The notes under the pieces were generated by a model. The model was given only the letters and a program-made list of their open reading frames with translations, was not told where the DNA came from and did not search any database. A program made the translations under genes and the position numbers. Positions 16,608 to 24,524 of a stretch of DNA of 64,000 bases are shown piece by piece. Positions within the stretch are counted from its first letter, which is position 1. Each line of letters starts with the position of its first letter. This DNA is from Rhodobacteraceae bacterium NBU2976 (lineage in GTDB: Bacteria > Pseudomonadota > Alphaproteobacteria > Rhodobacterales > Rhodobacteraceae), in assembly GCA_023630215.1 (NCBI GenBank), contig JALPRQ010000002.1, positions 62,001-126,000 on the forward strand, written 5' to 3'.

Positions 16608-17306
16608 ATGATCGAAGAGCCAGCAACCCTCACCATCCGCAAACCGACCCGCCGCCCGACGGCGGCCCAGATCGCCGCGTTTCAGAACGTGCCGACAGGG
16701 TTCGTCGTTGACGCCATGTTCGGCAAAGGGGCGATGGCCACGAACATCTGCCCGCTTGGCGACGGGCGCGATTACACCTGTGTCGCCGCTGGCCCCGCGC
16801 TGACCGTCGATAACGGCGCAGGCGACATTCTGGCGCTACTCGCGGCGCTGAAATTCATTCAACCGGGTGATGTGGTTGTCTCCACCGTCGCAGGCCACCA
16901 AGGCAACGCCGCAGCAGGCGACCGCGTCTGCGGCATGATGAAAAACAACGGCGCCGCAGGGTTTGTCACCGACGGCCCGATGCGCGATTACGCCGGCCTT
17001 GTCGAGATCGGCCTGCCCGCATGGTGCACCGGCCTCAACCCCGGCAGCCCGTTTGCCAAAGGTCCGGGCGAGATCGGCCTGCCCATCACCATCGCCAACC
17101 AGCACGTCGAAACCGGAGACATGATCATCGCCGACCGCGACGGCGTCGTCGTGGTCCCCTTCGCCAAAATCGACGAAGTGATCGAGGCCCTGACCCACGT
17201 CACCAAACTGGAAACCGCACTGGATGCGGAGGTCGCAAAAGGCCTGAAAATACCGGCGAACATCGCGGAAATGCTGGACGGCGATGACGTTGGATATGTG
17301 GAGTAA
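16608..17306 (+). CDS. RraA / HMG-aldolase family protein
   Basis: 232 residues from ATG 16608, preceded by GGGAGAG. The family core is clear: FVVDAMFGKGAMATNICPL, AGDILALLAALKFIQPGDVVV and the divalent-metal/substrate motif DGPMRD (TDGPMRDYAGL). Members act either as 4-hydroxy-4-methyl-2-oxoglutarate/oxaloacetate aldolases or, like RraA, as RNase E inhibitors; the conserved Arg-Asp pair fits an enzyme. The C-terminus (GLKIPANIAEMLDGD) is echoed by a remnant 0.8 kb downstream. The substrate cannot be told from sequence. Confidence 0.85.
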   Translation: MIEEPATLTIRKPTRRPTAAQIAAFQNVPTGFVVDAMFGKGAMATNICPLGDGRDYTCVAAGPALTVDNGAGDILALLAALKFIQPGDVVVSTVAGHQGNAAAGDRVCGMMKNNGAAGFVTDGPMRDYAGLVEIGLPAWCTGLNPGSPFAKGPGEIGLPITIANQHVETGDMIIADRDGVVVVPFAKIDEVIEALTHVTKLETALDAEVAKGLKIPANIAEMLDGDDVGYVE

Positions 17307-17311
17307 CAATA

Positions 17312-18025
17312 TTGATCCGTGACATGACCGCCGAGGAGCGCGCCTATCTTGAACAGCAGTTCGCCGACCTCCCCCCGCAGATGACGCTCAGCAAAAACGC
17401 GCTTGGTGATTGGGGCTTCATGACCCTGTCCATTGCCGGTTCGTTTATCCTGATCGGTTTGCTCATTGCGGCCCTGATCAAACTCGTCGACTGGCTCATC
17501 GGCACGGACATCGCCGCCATTGTTATCGAGGATACGCGCACCCATTCCCTCATCCTGCTCGCCGGACTGATCCTTGCCGCAATCCTCGCCGCGAAATACA
17601 CCGTAATAGCGCAGAGGTTCACCAGTGACATGGCCGCGAATTATCAACAGGACCTTGCTGATAACGTGGTGGACGCCAGCACCCACCAGATCACGGATGT
17701 CAAACTCTTTCGCGAACCGGAACATGGTGGCCTCATGTTTTTCCTGCGCACCGACGCGGACAAAACCCTGTGCCTGTTCGATATCGAAAGTCAGGATATG
17801 GCGCTCGAAACCGGTGACGCCACGCCCCCGCCGATGATTACCCCCAAACGCACACTGACCCTCTCCTTCTTTCCAAACACTCACCTCACGTATGATCGCT
17901 TCGAAGGGGCGCCGCTGCCGCTGCCAGACATCCGCGAAATGACCGCCACCCCCGACGACTGGCCCCAGGATCGCTTATGGATCGACACCCCGTGGGATGA
18001 ATTGGAAAGAACCTTTTCCGCGTGA
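17312..18025 (+). CDS. Two-helix membrane protein of unknown function
   Basis: 237 residues from a TTG start at 17312 with GGAG eight bases upstream; ATG 17324 is a close alternative. Membrane helices at about 36-58 and 78-95 are separated by a short loop; the C-terminal 140 residues are soluble, with segments such as LMFFLRTDADKTLCLFDIES and LPLPDIREMTATPDDWPQDR. I do not recognise the family. It begins five bases after the RraA-family gene and is probably co-transcribed. Its stop codon lies where an RraA-like remnant begins. Confidence 0.6.
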   Translation: MIRDMTAEERAYLEQQFADLPPQMTLSKNALGDWGFMTLSIAGSFILIGLLIAALIKLVDWLIGTDIAAIVIEDTRTHSLILLAGLILAAILAAKYTVIAQRFTSDMAANYQQDLADNVVDASTHQITDVKLFREPEHGGLMFFLRTDADKTLCLFDIESQDMALETGDATPPPMITPKRTLTLSFFPNTHLTYDRFEGAPLPLPDIREMTATPDDWPQDRLWIDTPWDELERTFSA

Positions 18026-18120
18026 TCCTCCCCGCACTGGTTGAACGGGTGGCATACGGGGTGAAGATGCCGGCGAATATCAGGGAAACGCTGGAAGGGG
18101 GATCGCGTGGGTTACACCAA
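18022..18120 (+). pseudogene. Remnant of the 3' end of a second RraA-like gene
   Basis: One frame here reads GVKMPANIRETLEGG, which aligns with GLKIPANIAEMLDGD at the end of the intact RraA-family protein (residues about 212-226); the residues before it also align loosely. Nucleotide differences fall mostly in third positions, so this looks like an old paralogue, not a recent duplication. Only about 30 codons remain, there is no start, and the frame runs into the convergent HupE-like gene. Confidence 0.5.
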
Positions 18121-18735
18121 ATACCCCCGCGCTGCGAACGCCATATACAGCAGCATAATCGCCGCCAGCCATGACGCTGCGATCCGCCAGCCTATCACCA
18201 GCCACGGCTGCGTGAACCGGTCCAGTGACATGCGGACAACGCTTGCAGATATTGGGATCAAAGCTGACGCCGCCAGCAAAATCCCGAAATGGATCATAAG
18301 CGAAATTTCAAGGAACCCATGCCCCTCCAGCCCCGCTGCCGTCGTTGCGATCCCCATTGTGGCAGACAGCACCACGATCACCATTTTTGAAAGTCGCGTG
18401 ATCATCAGCGCCGTCAGGACAGCAGCAACAATCCCTATTCCCATGGGGCTTAGGGCTGCCCAAGGGGGGCTTACAGCGGCAACACCAATCCCGACGATCA
18501 ATCCGCCAAAATAATACGGCCACCCCTGCACCATTCCATCTGCTCGCCAAAGCCCTAACAGGATGCCGAGCGCGATCAGCGGCAACAGCGCTGGCGGATA
18601 GCCCAGCACAACACCGGTCCCCTCCAGAAAACGGGTATAGGCATCAGCACCCGCCATAAAAGCATGCGCCATCGCTCCGGATGGAAACAGCGCCCCGATC
18701 AGGGACGCTGTCAGTACAGATTTAGACACCCGCAC
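18112..18735 (-). CDS. HupE/UreJ-like membrane protein
   Basis: 207 residues with an N-terminal signal (MRVSKSVLTASLIGALFPSG, cleavage near AMAHA) followed by about six membrane helices. The AHAF start after the signal and the overall layout are as in HupE/UreJ, but the metal-binding histidine motifs of that family are largely missing (only GLEGHGFLE is left), so it may be an accessory or divergent member. It begins two bases after the stop of the clear HupE gene upstream and is surely co-transcribed with it. Confidence 0.6.
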   Translation of the reverse strand: MRVSKSVLTASLIGALFPSGAMAHAFMAGADAYTRFLEGTGVVLGYPPALLPLIALGILLGLWRADGMVQGWPYYFGGLIVGIGVAAVSPPWAALSPMGIGIVAAVLTALMITRLSKMVIVVLSATMGIATTAAGLEGHGFLEISLMIHFGILLAASALIPISASVVRMSLDRFTQPWLVIGWRIAASWLAAIMLLYMAFAARGYLV

Positions 18736-18737
18736 GA

Positions 18738-19331
18738 TCAGGCGAAACCGAACAGGAAGGCCCCGCCAACAAGGGCGATCAGTCCGCCGACCGCACGCAC
18801 CGCAATCCGCCCTGCTGCGGTTTTCGTCAGGTATCCCAACGCAATACCCGCAAGGTGCAGCATCCCTGTGCCGATCACAAAACCAATGCCATATGCGAAC
18901 GGATTGGCGGCTTCGGGCAGCTCAGTCCCGTGCGCATGACCATGGAAAATCGCGAATGCCCCGACGATCACCGCCGCCAGCCAGATCGGGGCTTTAACGG
19001 CAAACGCCACCAACAGCCCCAGCACAACGCCGGACAGCGCGATACCGATTTCAACCGACGGCACCGGAATACCCAGAACCCCCATCGCCCCGCCAACCGC
19101 CATCACCAGCGGGAACACAACGGGCAGGATCCAAATCGCCGGATAACCCAGAAATGCCCCCCAAAGCCCGACGGCCACCATCGCCACCACATGATCCCAA
19201 CCAAGGATCGGATGCGTAAAGCCGCTCAGAAACCCGCCTGTAATCCCCTCGCCAGTGTGGGCCGAGGCTTGCGTGGCCAAGAAAAGCGTTAGTCCTACGA
19301 TGATTAGGCCGCGAACATTAATTTGTGTCAT
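18738..19331 (-). CDS. HupE/UreJ family protein (putative nickel/cobalt permease)
   Basis: 197 residues from ATG 19331, with GGAGGGA nine bases upstream. A signal-like first helix (cleavage near ASAHTGEG) is followed by the family motif HPILGWDHVVAMVAVG and the second histidine cluster IFHGHAHGTELPEA, both thought to bind metal. HupE/UreJ proteins move nickel or cobalt across the inner membrane. No hydrogenase, urease or cobalamin gene is in the window, so the metal's use is unknown. Confidence 0.8.
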   Translation of the reverse strand: MTQINVRGLIIVGLTLFLATQASAHTGEGITGGFLSGFTHPILGWDHVVAMVAVGLWGAFLGYPAIWILPVVFPLVMAVGGAMGVLGIPVPSVEIGIALSGVVLGLLVAFAVKAPIWLAAVIVGAFAIFHGHAHGTELPEAANPFAYGIGFVIGTGMLHLAGIALGYLTKTAAGRIAVRAVGGLIALVGGAFLFGFA

Positions 19332-19450
19332 AAAAAAAAGTCCCTCCATTTGATCGTTCAGGCTAATTCAAGGCCATATTTAAGGCAAGATAGTTAAGCG
19401 CGCTCAAACATAGTTGTTACTATTTTGCAGATTAAGAATTACATGGAAAT

Positions 19451-21883
19451 ATGGCTGCCTCATCCCTCCCCGTCGACTCCACCCTCCCCGCGCTCCTGAC
19501 CGCGCTGCGCGACACAGGCCACGCTGTCCTGCAAGCCCCACCCGGTGCCGGAAAAACCACGCGCGTTCCGCTTTACCTCCTCGATCACAACCTCACGAGC
19601 GGCAAAATCCTCATGCTCGAACCCCGCCGCGTTGCCGCCCGCGCCGCCGCTGACCGACTGGCGCAGCAGATCAACGAAAAACCCGGCAAAACCGTGGGTT
19701 ACCGGATGCGCGGCGAAAGCAAACCGGGCACAAGGATCGAGGTTGTCACCGAAGGCATCCTCACCCGCATGATCCAGTCGGACCCCGACCTGCCCGGCAT
19801 CGGCTGCATCATTTTCGACGAGTTTCACGAGCGCAGCCTGAACGCCGACCTCGGCCTTGCCCTCGCGCTCGAAATCCGCGAAGCCCTGCGCCCCGACCTG
19901 AAACTCCTCGTCATGTCCGCCACACTCGACGCCGCCCCCGTCGCCGCGCTGATGGGCGACGCGCCAGTCATCACCTCGGACGGGCAATCCTTTCCGGTCG
20001 ACACCATCCACCTCGACCAACCATGGCGCCGCCCCAACCAGCGCTCGCGGTTCGAGGTCGCGATGGCCGCGCTGATCGAAAAGGCATTCTCCGAAACCAC
20101 GGGCAGCCTCCTCGCCTTTTTCCCTGGGCAGGGGGAGATCCGCCGCACGCAAGCCCTCCTGTCCCTCGATGCCGAGATCCTGCCGCTTTACGGCGCCCTC
20201 CCGTTCAAGGACCAACGCCGCGCCCTGACCGCCACGGGCAACCGCCGCGTGATCCTCGCGACCTCGATTGCGGAAACCTCGCTGACCCTCCCCGACATCA
20301 CCTGCGTCGTCGACGGCGGTCAGTCGCGGCGCGCCCGTTTCGACCCCGGTTCCGGCATGTCCCGCCTGATCACCGAACGCGTCACCCGCGCCGAGGCTAC
20401 GCAGCGCACGGGTCGCGCAGGAAGGGTGCAGGCGGGCACCTGTTACCGTCTTTGGACCAAGGGGGAGGAAGGCGCGCTCGCCGCCTTTCCCCCTGCCGAA
20501 ATCGAATCCACCGACCTCACTGCGCTGGTTCTGGAACTGGCGCAATGGGGGGTCGACAGTGCCGATGGCATGAAATTCCTGACCCCGCCGCCCGAGAAAG
20601 CCTTCACCGAGGCGCAAACGCTGCTCCGCAACCTCGACGCGCTGGACGATGATAACCGTATCACTGACCACGGCCGGACCTTGGCCGCGCTGCCGATCCA
20701 TCCGCGGTTGGGTCACATGCTGGCCACAGGCGGCAAGGCGGCCGCGCCGTTGGCCGCCCTGTTGGAAAATCGCGATCCCCTGCGCGGGCGCAGCACCGAT
20801 CTGGGTCTACGGCTGGAGGCCTTGACGCATCCGCCCAAAGACATCGACCAAGCCGCCCTCGCCCAAATCCGCGAGGAGGTGAAACGCCTGACGACCCTCG
20901 CGCCAATCGTGGCCGAGGCCTACTCCCCCGCGCAACTCCTGTCCCTCGCCTATCCCGACCGCATCGGCCTGCGCCGCAACGGCGATGATCCCCGCTATCT
21001 GCTGTCGGGCGGCAAAGGCGCGGTGATTGCGCCGGACGACCCATTGGCCAGCAGCCGCATGGTCGTCGCTGCCGATCTGGACGGCGACACAAAGGAAGCA
21101 AAACTGCGTCTGGGACTGGCCACGAGTGAGGCCGACATGCGCGCGCTGCACAAAACACAGGCCGTAAAAATCTGCGACTGGGACCCCCGCACCCGCGCCG
21201 TCGTCGCCCGCGAACGCGTGATGCTGGGCGCGTTGATACTGGAGGATCGCCACTGGAAAGACGCCCCTGACGATGCCGTCACAACCGCCATGCTCACCGG
21301 CATCCGCTCGCTGGGGATCGAGGCCTTGAACTGGACCAAAGCCGCGCGTCTGCTGCAGTTCCGCGTGGAATGGCTGCGAGCGCGCGGCGCGGATATGCCG
21401 GACTGCTCGGCCAGCGGGTTGGTGGACAGCCTCGAAGACTGGCTCGCCCCCTACCTGTCCGGCATTCGCAAGGCCGCGGACCTATCCCGCGTCGACATCC
21501 ATGCCGCTCTCAAATCCCACCTGACGTGGGAACAAACCGAAACCCTCACCCGAGAGGCGCCCGAGGCCATCACCGCCCCGACCGGCACCAAACTGCCCAT
21601 CGATTATTCCGGCGCCCAGCCCAGCGTCAAAGTCCGCCTCCAAGAAATGTTCGGCCTCACCATCCACCCAACCGTCGGCCCCGACTGCCAGCCGCTGCTC
21701 ATCGAACTGCTCTCCCCCGCCCAGCGCCCCGTCCAAACAACCGCCGACCTGCCCGGTTTTTGGGTCAACAGCTATGCTGACGTGCGTAAAGACATGCGCG
21801 GCCGGTATCCGAAACATCCCTGGCCCGAGGACCCGATACAGGCCGATCCGACCCGGCGCGTTAAACCGCGACCTGCAAGTTAA
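19451..21883 (+). CDS. hrpB: ATP-dependent helicase HrpB
   Basis: 810 residues. Superfamily-2 helicase motifs in order: Walker A APPGAGKTTRVP, motif Ia LEPRRVAARAAA, DEFH box (IIFDEFHERSLNADLGLAL), motif III MSATLDAAPV, motif V NRRVILATSIAETSLT, motif VI QRTGRAGRVQAG, then HA2 and the HrpB C-terminal domain. HrpB is a DExH RNA-helicase-like protein of unclear cellular role. The gene is markedly rich in C at third positions. Its end overlaps the convergent TetR gene by 23 bases. Confidence 0.93.
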   Translation: MAASSLPVDSTLPALLTALRDTGHAVLQAPPGAGKTTRVPLYLLDHNLTSGKILMLEPRRVAARAAADRLAQQINEKPGKTVGYRMRGESKPGTRIEVVTEGILTRMIQSDPDLPGIGCIIFDEFHERSLNADLGLALALEIREALRPDLKLLVMSATLDAAPVAALMGDAPVITSDGQSFPVDTIHLDQPWRRPNQRSRFEVAMAALIEKAFSETTGSLLAFFPGQGEIRRTQALLSLDAEILPLYGALPFKDQRRALTATGNRRVILATSIAETSLTLPDITCVVDGGQSRRARFDPGSGMSRLITERVTRAEATQRTGRAGRVQAGTCYRLWTKGEEGALAAFPPAEIESTDLTALVLELAQWGVDSADGMKFLTPPPEKAFTEAQTLLRNLDALDDDNRITDHGRTLAALPIHPRLGHMLATGGKAAAPLAALLENRDPLRGRSTDLGLRLEALTHPPKDIDQAALAQIREEVKRLTTLAPIVAEAYSPAQLLSLAYPDRIGLRRNGDDPRYLLSGGKGAVIAPDDPLASSRMVVAADLDGDTKEAKLRLGLATSEADMRALHKTQAVKICDWDPRTRAVVARERVMLGALILEDRHWKDAPDDAVTTAMLTGIRSLGIEALNWTKAARLLQFRVEWLRARGADMPDCSASGLVDSLEDWLAPYLSGIRKAADLSRVDIHAALKSHLTWEQTETLTREAPEAITAPTGTKLPIDYSGAQPSVKVRLQEMFGLTIHPTVGPDCQPLLIELLSPAQRPVQTTADLPGFWVNSYADVRKDMRGRYPKHPWPEDPIQADPTRRVKPRPAS

Positions 21884-22463
21884 GCTGCGCAAGGATATCG
21901 TCGAAATCAGCCACTTCGCCCGACGGACCGGAATGTGCGCCCCAATCGGTGAATAACGTGGAATAACCATGGACCAACGACCAGATCATCGTTTCGGTTG
22001 CCAGCTCTCCGCCCGGTCCATGTGCAAAAGCTTGGCAGGCGTCATGCAACACCTGATAGGCATCGCGCGACGATTCCCGCAACTCTGCCGCCGAGGCGTC
22101 GTCAACGAGGTTTCCCGCCTTTTTCAGCGGGCTGAACATCAACTCGAATATAGCGCGATGGGTTTCAGAGAATTCGATGTAGCCCTGACATATCGCCCGC
22201 AATTGTGAACGCGGATCAGAATTTGCTTTTGATTGTGCTGCACGCATTGTGTCGGCGAACGTACGAAATCCCCAAGCGACTATGGCAACTTTTAACCCCA
22301 GCAAGCCCGAAAAATGATGCGCTGGTGCCGCATGCGAAACCCCTGCCCTCTCGGCGCATTTGCGCAAGGTCAGCGCGTCCAATCCTCCTTCGGCCAACAA
22401 TTTAAGACCGGCGTGAATTAACGCCTCTCGCAGATTACCATGATGATGGGGTTTCTTGGCCAT
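21861..22463 (-). CDS. TetR/AcrR family regulator
   Basis: 200 residues from ATG 22463 (GAGG just before); ATG 22481 is an alternative. The N-terminal helix-turn-helix is clear: REALIHAGLKLLAEGGLDAL, then TLRKCAERAGVSHAAPAHHF. The C-terminal ligand domain is of the WHG type common in this subfamily. Directly upstream, 22485-22501 carries a 17-base sequence that also occurs in the promoter of the DUF2306 gene at 23907, so it probably represses both itself and that gene. Ligand unknown. Confidence 0.88.
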   Translation of the reverse strand: MAKKPHHHGNLREALIHAGLKLLAEGGLDALTLRKCAERAGVSHAAPAHHFSGLLGLKVAIVAWGFRTFADTMRAAQSKANSDPRSQLRAICQGYIEFSETHRAIFELMFSPLKKAGNLVDDASAAELRESSRDAYQVLHDACQAFAHGPGGELATETMIWSLVHGYSTLFTDWGAHSGPSGEVADFDDILAQLNLQVAV

Positions 22464-22484
22464 AGCCTCAGCATGACCCATCAT

Positions 22485-22501
22485 CTTTACACTGTCAATC
22501 T
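22485..22501. promoter_or_regulatory. Operator of the TetR gene at 21861-22463
   Basis: The minus strand reads AGATTGACAGTGTAAAG, identical over 17 bases to 23842-23858 before the DUF2306 gene. It contains a TTGACA -35-like element and an imperfect TTGACA-G-TGTAAA inverted repeat. Autoregulation is inferred. Confidence 0.65.
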
Positions 22502-22559
22502 GCACAGGGATCAGCCAACAAGGTCTGGTTCCAGTACCCGGCACTATCATATGAAAAGT

Positions 22560-22634
22560 TGGAGCGGGCGATGAGATTCGAACTCACGACATTCACCTTG
22601 GCAAGGTGACGCTCTACCCCTGAGCTACGCCCGC
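22560..22634 (-). tRNA. tRNA-Gly (anticodon GCC)
   Basis: Read on the minus strand, GCGGGCG pairs with CGCCCGC for the acceptor stem, the D arm is AGCTCAGGGGTAGAGC, the anticodon loop is CTTGCCAAG, the T arm includes GTTCGAATC, and the 3' CCA is encoded (22560-22562). 75 nt including CCA. It stands alone between the TetR gene and a membrane protein gene; no integrase or repeated tRNA end was seen nearby. Confidence 0.97.
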
Positions 22635-22783
22635 ATCCTTGGGTGAGCGGATATATACGGATTTGAAAACGATGCACAAGGGGAAAATCGACATTACCGA
22701 TGGGAAAAATATCGGTCGACTTGCCGGTGCGACTTGACCCAAAGACACTTCACGTCAAAACTCGACAAACAGGAGGACAGGTG

Positions 22784-23188
22784 ATGCAGCTACATAATTT
22801 TCTGCTGGTTCTGGCAGTCATTGCCGGGGTGATGTTGGCAGCGCATTGGATGGGGCTTTGGATCGCGCTTGGGGCACATCCCTGGTGGTCGGGTAGCGCA
22901 ACCTGGTTCGGGATTGGCGCTGGTCTGATAGTCGCGATTTTTACCTATTCGCTTTTGCCAAAGTCGCTGAAATCTACCATGATTCAGGCGGCGACTTTCC
23001 TTGTATTGGCACTTGTTGCGCTTGGCGTATCTACATATGGCAAAGCTGAATTTGTTGGATCATATGCCGAGGACGCCTTTGCCGGTCGGTTGTGGTATCT
23101 TGGTTTTATCGGCTTCACCTTCTCGGGCTATTGTATGCTCGTTGCGTTGGCGCGATTTGGACGCTGGAGCAGAAAAAACTTTGAATGA
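22784..23188 (+). CDS. Small four-helix membrane protein
   Basis: 134 residues from ATG 22784, with AGGAGG seven bases before. Four hydrophobic helices are predicted at about 5-27, 40-60, 67-86 and 103-124, ending in a basic tail (RFGRWSRKNFE). No motif is recognised. It is followed 46 bases later by the TerB-like gene in the same direction. Confidence 0.7.
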   Translation: MQLHNFLLVLAVIAGVMLAAHWMGLWIALGAHPWWSGSATWFGIGAGLIVAIFTYSLLPKSLKSTMIQAATFLVLALVALGVSTYGKAEFVGSYAEDAFAGRLWYLGFIGFTFSGYCMLVALARFGRWSRKNFE

Positions 23189-23234
23189 ACCGAATGACGG
23201 GTTAATTTGTCCCGAAATTTTTTCGGAGTATCTG

Positions 23235-23768
23235 ATGCCTGCGATTATTGCTCTTGTCGGAATTCTGGCTGCGGCCGGTTTCTGGTTCTACCGTATTCAG
23301 GCCGCCAAAGACACTGCCAACGAGATGTTCGAAATGGCCAACGACGTCCGTTTGGCGGCAAAACGGTTTGCCTATAAGCGCAAGAACGCCACCCATCCAA
23401 TTGATGGGGTGGAAGATGCACGATTGTTGGCATCGGGTATCATGGCCTTTGCCGCAGATATCGATGGCAACATCACCGCCAACGAAATGCGTGTCATGAA
23501 AGACCAGGCCGTCGCTGTTTTCAATTGCACCGCAGAGGAAGCCGACGAGATGGTGATCTTTGGGCGGTGGTTGTCCTCTCAGGGGAAAACGCGCGATGAA
23601 ACGCTACGCCGCATGATCAAACGGATGATCGGATTGGGAGGCACGGACACACTTCCTGATATGATTCGTATGGTCGAAGCGGTAGCGGCAGCGGATGGTC
23701 ACCAAGATGACGACGGTATTCAGGATATTCTTGAACGCCTACGCCGCATGCAGACTGGTTCGCACTAA
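23235..23768 (+). CDS. TerB-like protein with N-terminal membrane anchor
   Basis: 177 residues from ATG 23235 (CGGAG upstream). A short N-terminal helix (MPAIIALVGILAAAGFWFYR) anchors it; the rest resembles the helical TerB/DjlA domain, with ASGIMAFAADIDGNITANEM and VEAVAAADGHQDDDGIQDIL as two acidic repeats typical of the metal-binding TerB fold. TerB-like domains occur in tellurite resistance and membrane stress systems, but no other Ter protein is present here. The family call is moderate. Confidence 0.6.
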   Translation: MPAIIALVGILAAAGFWFYRIQAAKDTANEMFEMANDVRLAAKRFAYKRKNATHPIDGVEDARLLASGIMAFAADIDGNITANEMRVMKDQAVAVFNCTAEEADEMVIFGRWLSSQGKTRDETLRRMIKRMIGLGGTDTLPDMIRMVEAVAAADGHQDDDGIQDILERLRRMQTGSH

Positions 23769-23841
23769 AATACTCATATCTTCAATTAGTTAAACCGCAT
23801 CAGACTCCGGATGTGTCGCTGCAATTCTTTGGCATTCTCAT

Positions 23842-23872
23842 AGATTGACAGTGTAAAGTTTACAGTGTAAAC
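23842..23872. promoter_or_regulatory. Operator/promoter of the DUF2306 gene
   Basis: Two overlapping elements: AGATTGACAGTGTAAAG (23842-23858), identical to the site upstream of the TetR gene, and the perfect 15-bp palindrome GTTTACAGTGTAAAC (23858-23872). TTGACA at 23845-23850 with TAAACA 17 bases later could be the -35 and -10, so a bound repressor would cover the promoter. Confidence 0.65.
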
Positions 23873-23906
23873 ATTGCCAATCTTTACATCGTCAAGGAGA
23901 AGGCTG

Positions 23907-24524
23907 ATGACACGTCACAGCATAACCATCTGGGTAATTGGTTTCTTTAGTGTCGCCATCGCGCTTGCCTCATATCGCTTCTTAATAATGGGGTTGAACG
24001 CTGCGTTCGACGGGATGGAAGGGCACATTCTCGATCGCCGATTTTGGTTCCTCGTCCATATCATTTTCGCCCCTATCGCACTGGCATTGGGGATATTTCA
24101 GTTCTTGCCAAAACTGCGTTCCAAGCGTCCAACACTGCACCGCTGGATGGGGCGAACCTATGGTGTGGCGATCTTGCTAAGCGGGATCGGCGGGCTGACC
24201 ATGGCGATTGGGATACTGGATGAACGTCCGGCGGCTGGAATGGGGTTTGGGGTGCTGTCTGTCATCTGGGTGTTCGTGACGGCAACGGGAATCTTGGCGG
24301 CATTGCGACGTGACTTTGCAACCCATCAGCGGTGGATGTTCCGGTCCTTCGCGCTGACATTGGCGGCTGTTAGCCTGCGCCTCCAATTGCCATTTTTCAT
24401 TGGCGCAGGCGGCATGGATTATGCCGAGGCATCGAACTATGTGTCATGGAGCTGCTGGGTCCCGAACCTGATTTTCGCCGAATGGTGGCTACGGCGCACG
24501 CCGTGGCGTGCGCTACCAGCCTGA
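23907..24524 (+). CDS. DUF2306 membrane protein
   Basis: 205 residues from ATG 23907, preceded by AAGGAGAAGG. About six membrane helices; the family pattern HIIFAPIALALGIFQFLPKL, LHRWMGRTYGV and THQRWMFRSFALT shows the conserved histidine-arginine pairs of DUF2306. Function is unknown, but these genes are often next to TetR regulators. Here the regulator is 1.4 kb away and linked by an identical operator. Its stop TGA directly abuts the stop of the convergent pyruvate carboxylase gene. Confidence 0.8.
   Translation: MTRHSITIWVIGFFSVAIALASYRFLIMGLNAAFDGMEGHILDRRFWFLVHIIFAPIALALGIFQFLPKLRSKRPTLHRWMGRTYGVAILLSGIGGLTMAIGILDERPAAGMGFGVLSVIWVFVTATGILAALRRDFATHQRWMFRSFALTLAAVSLRLQLPFFIGAGGMDYAEASNYVSWSCWVPNLIFAEWWLRRTPWRALPA

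Noticed and set aside
19460-20716. 418-residue open frame on the minus strand
   Set aside because: Antisense to the helicase motifs of hrpB; caused by strong third-base C bias.
22560-22634. tRNA-Gly as an integration site of a genomic island
   Set aside because: No integrase, no duplicated tRNA 3' end and no change of gene character on either side were seen.
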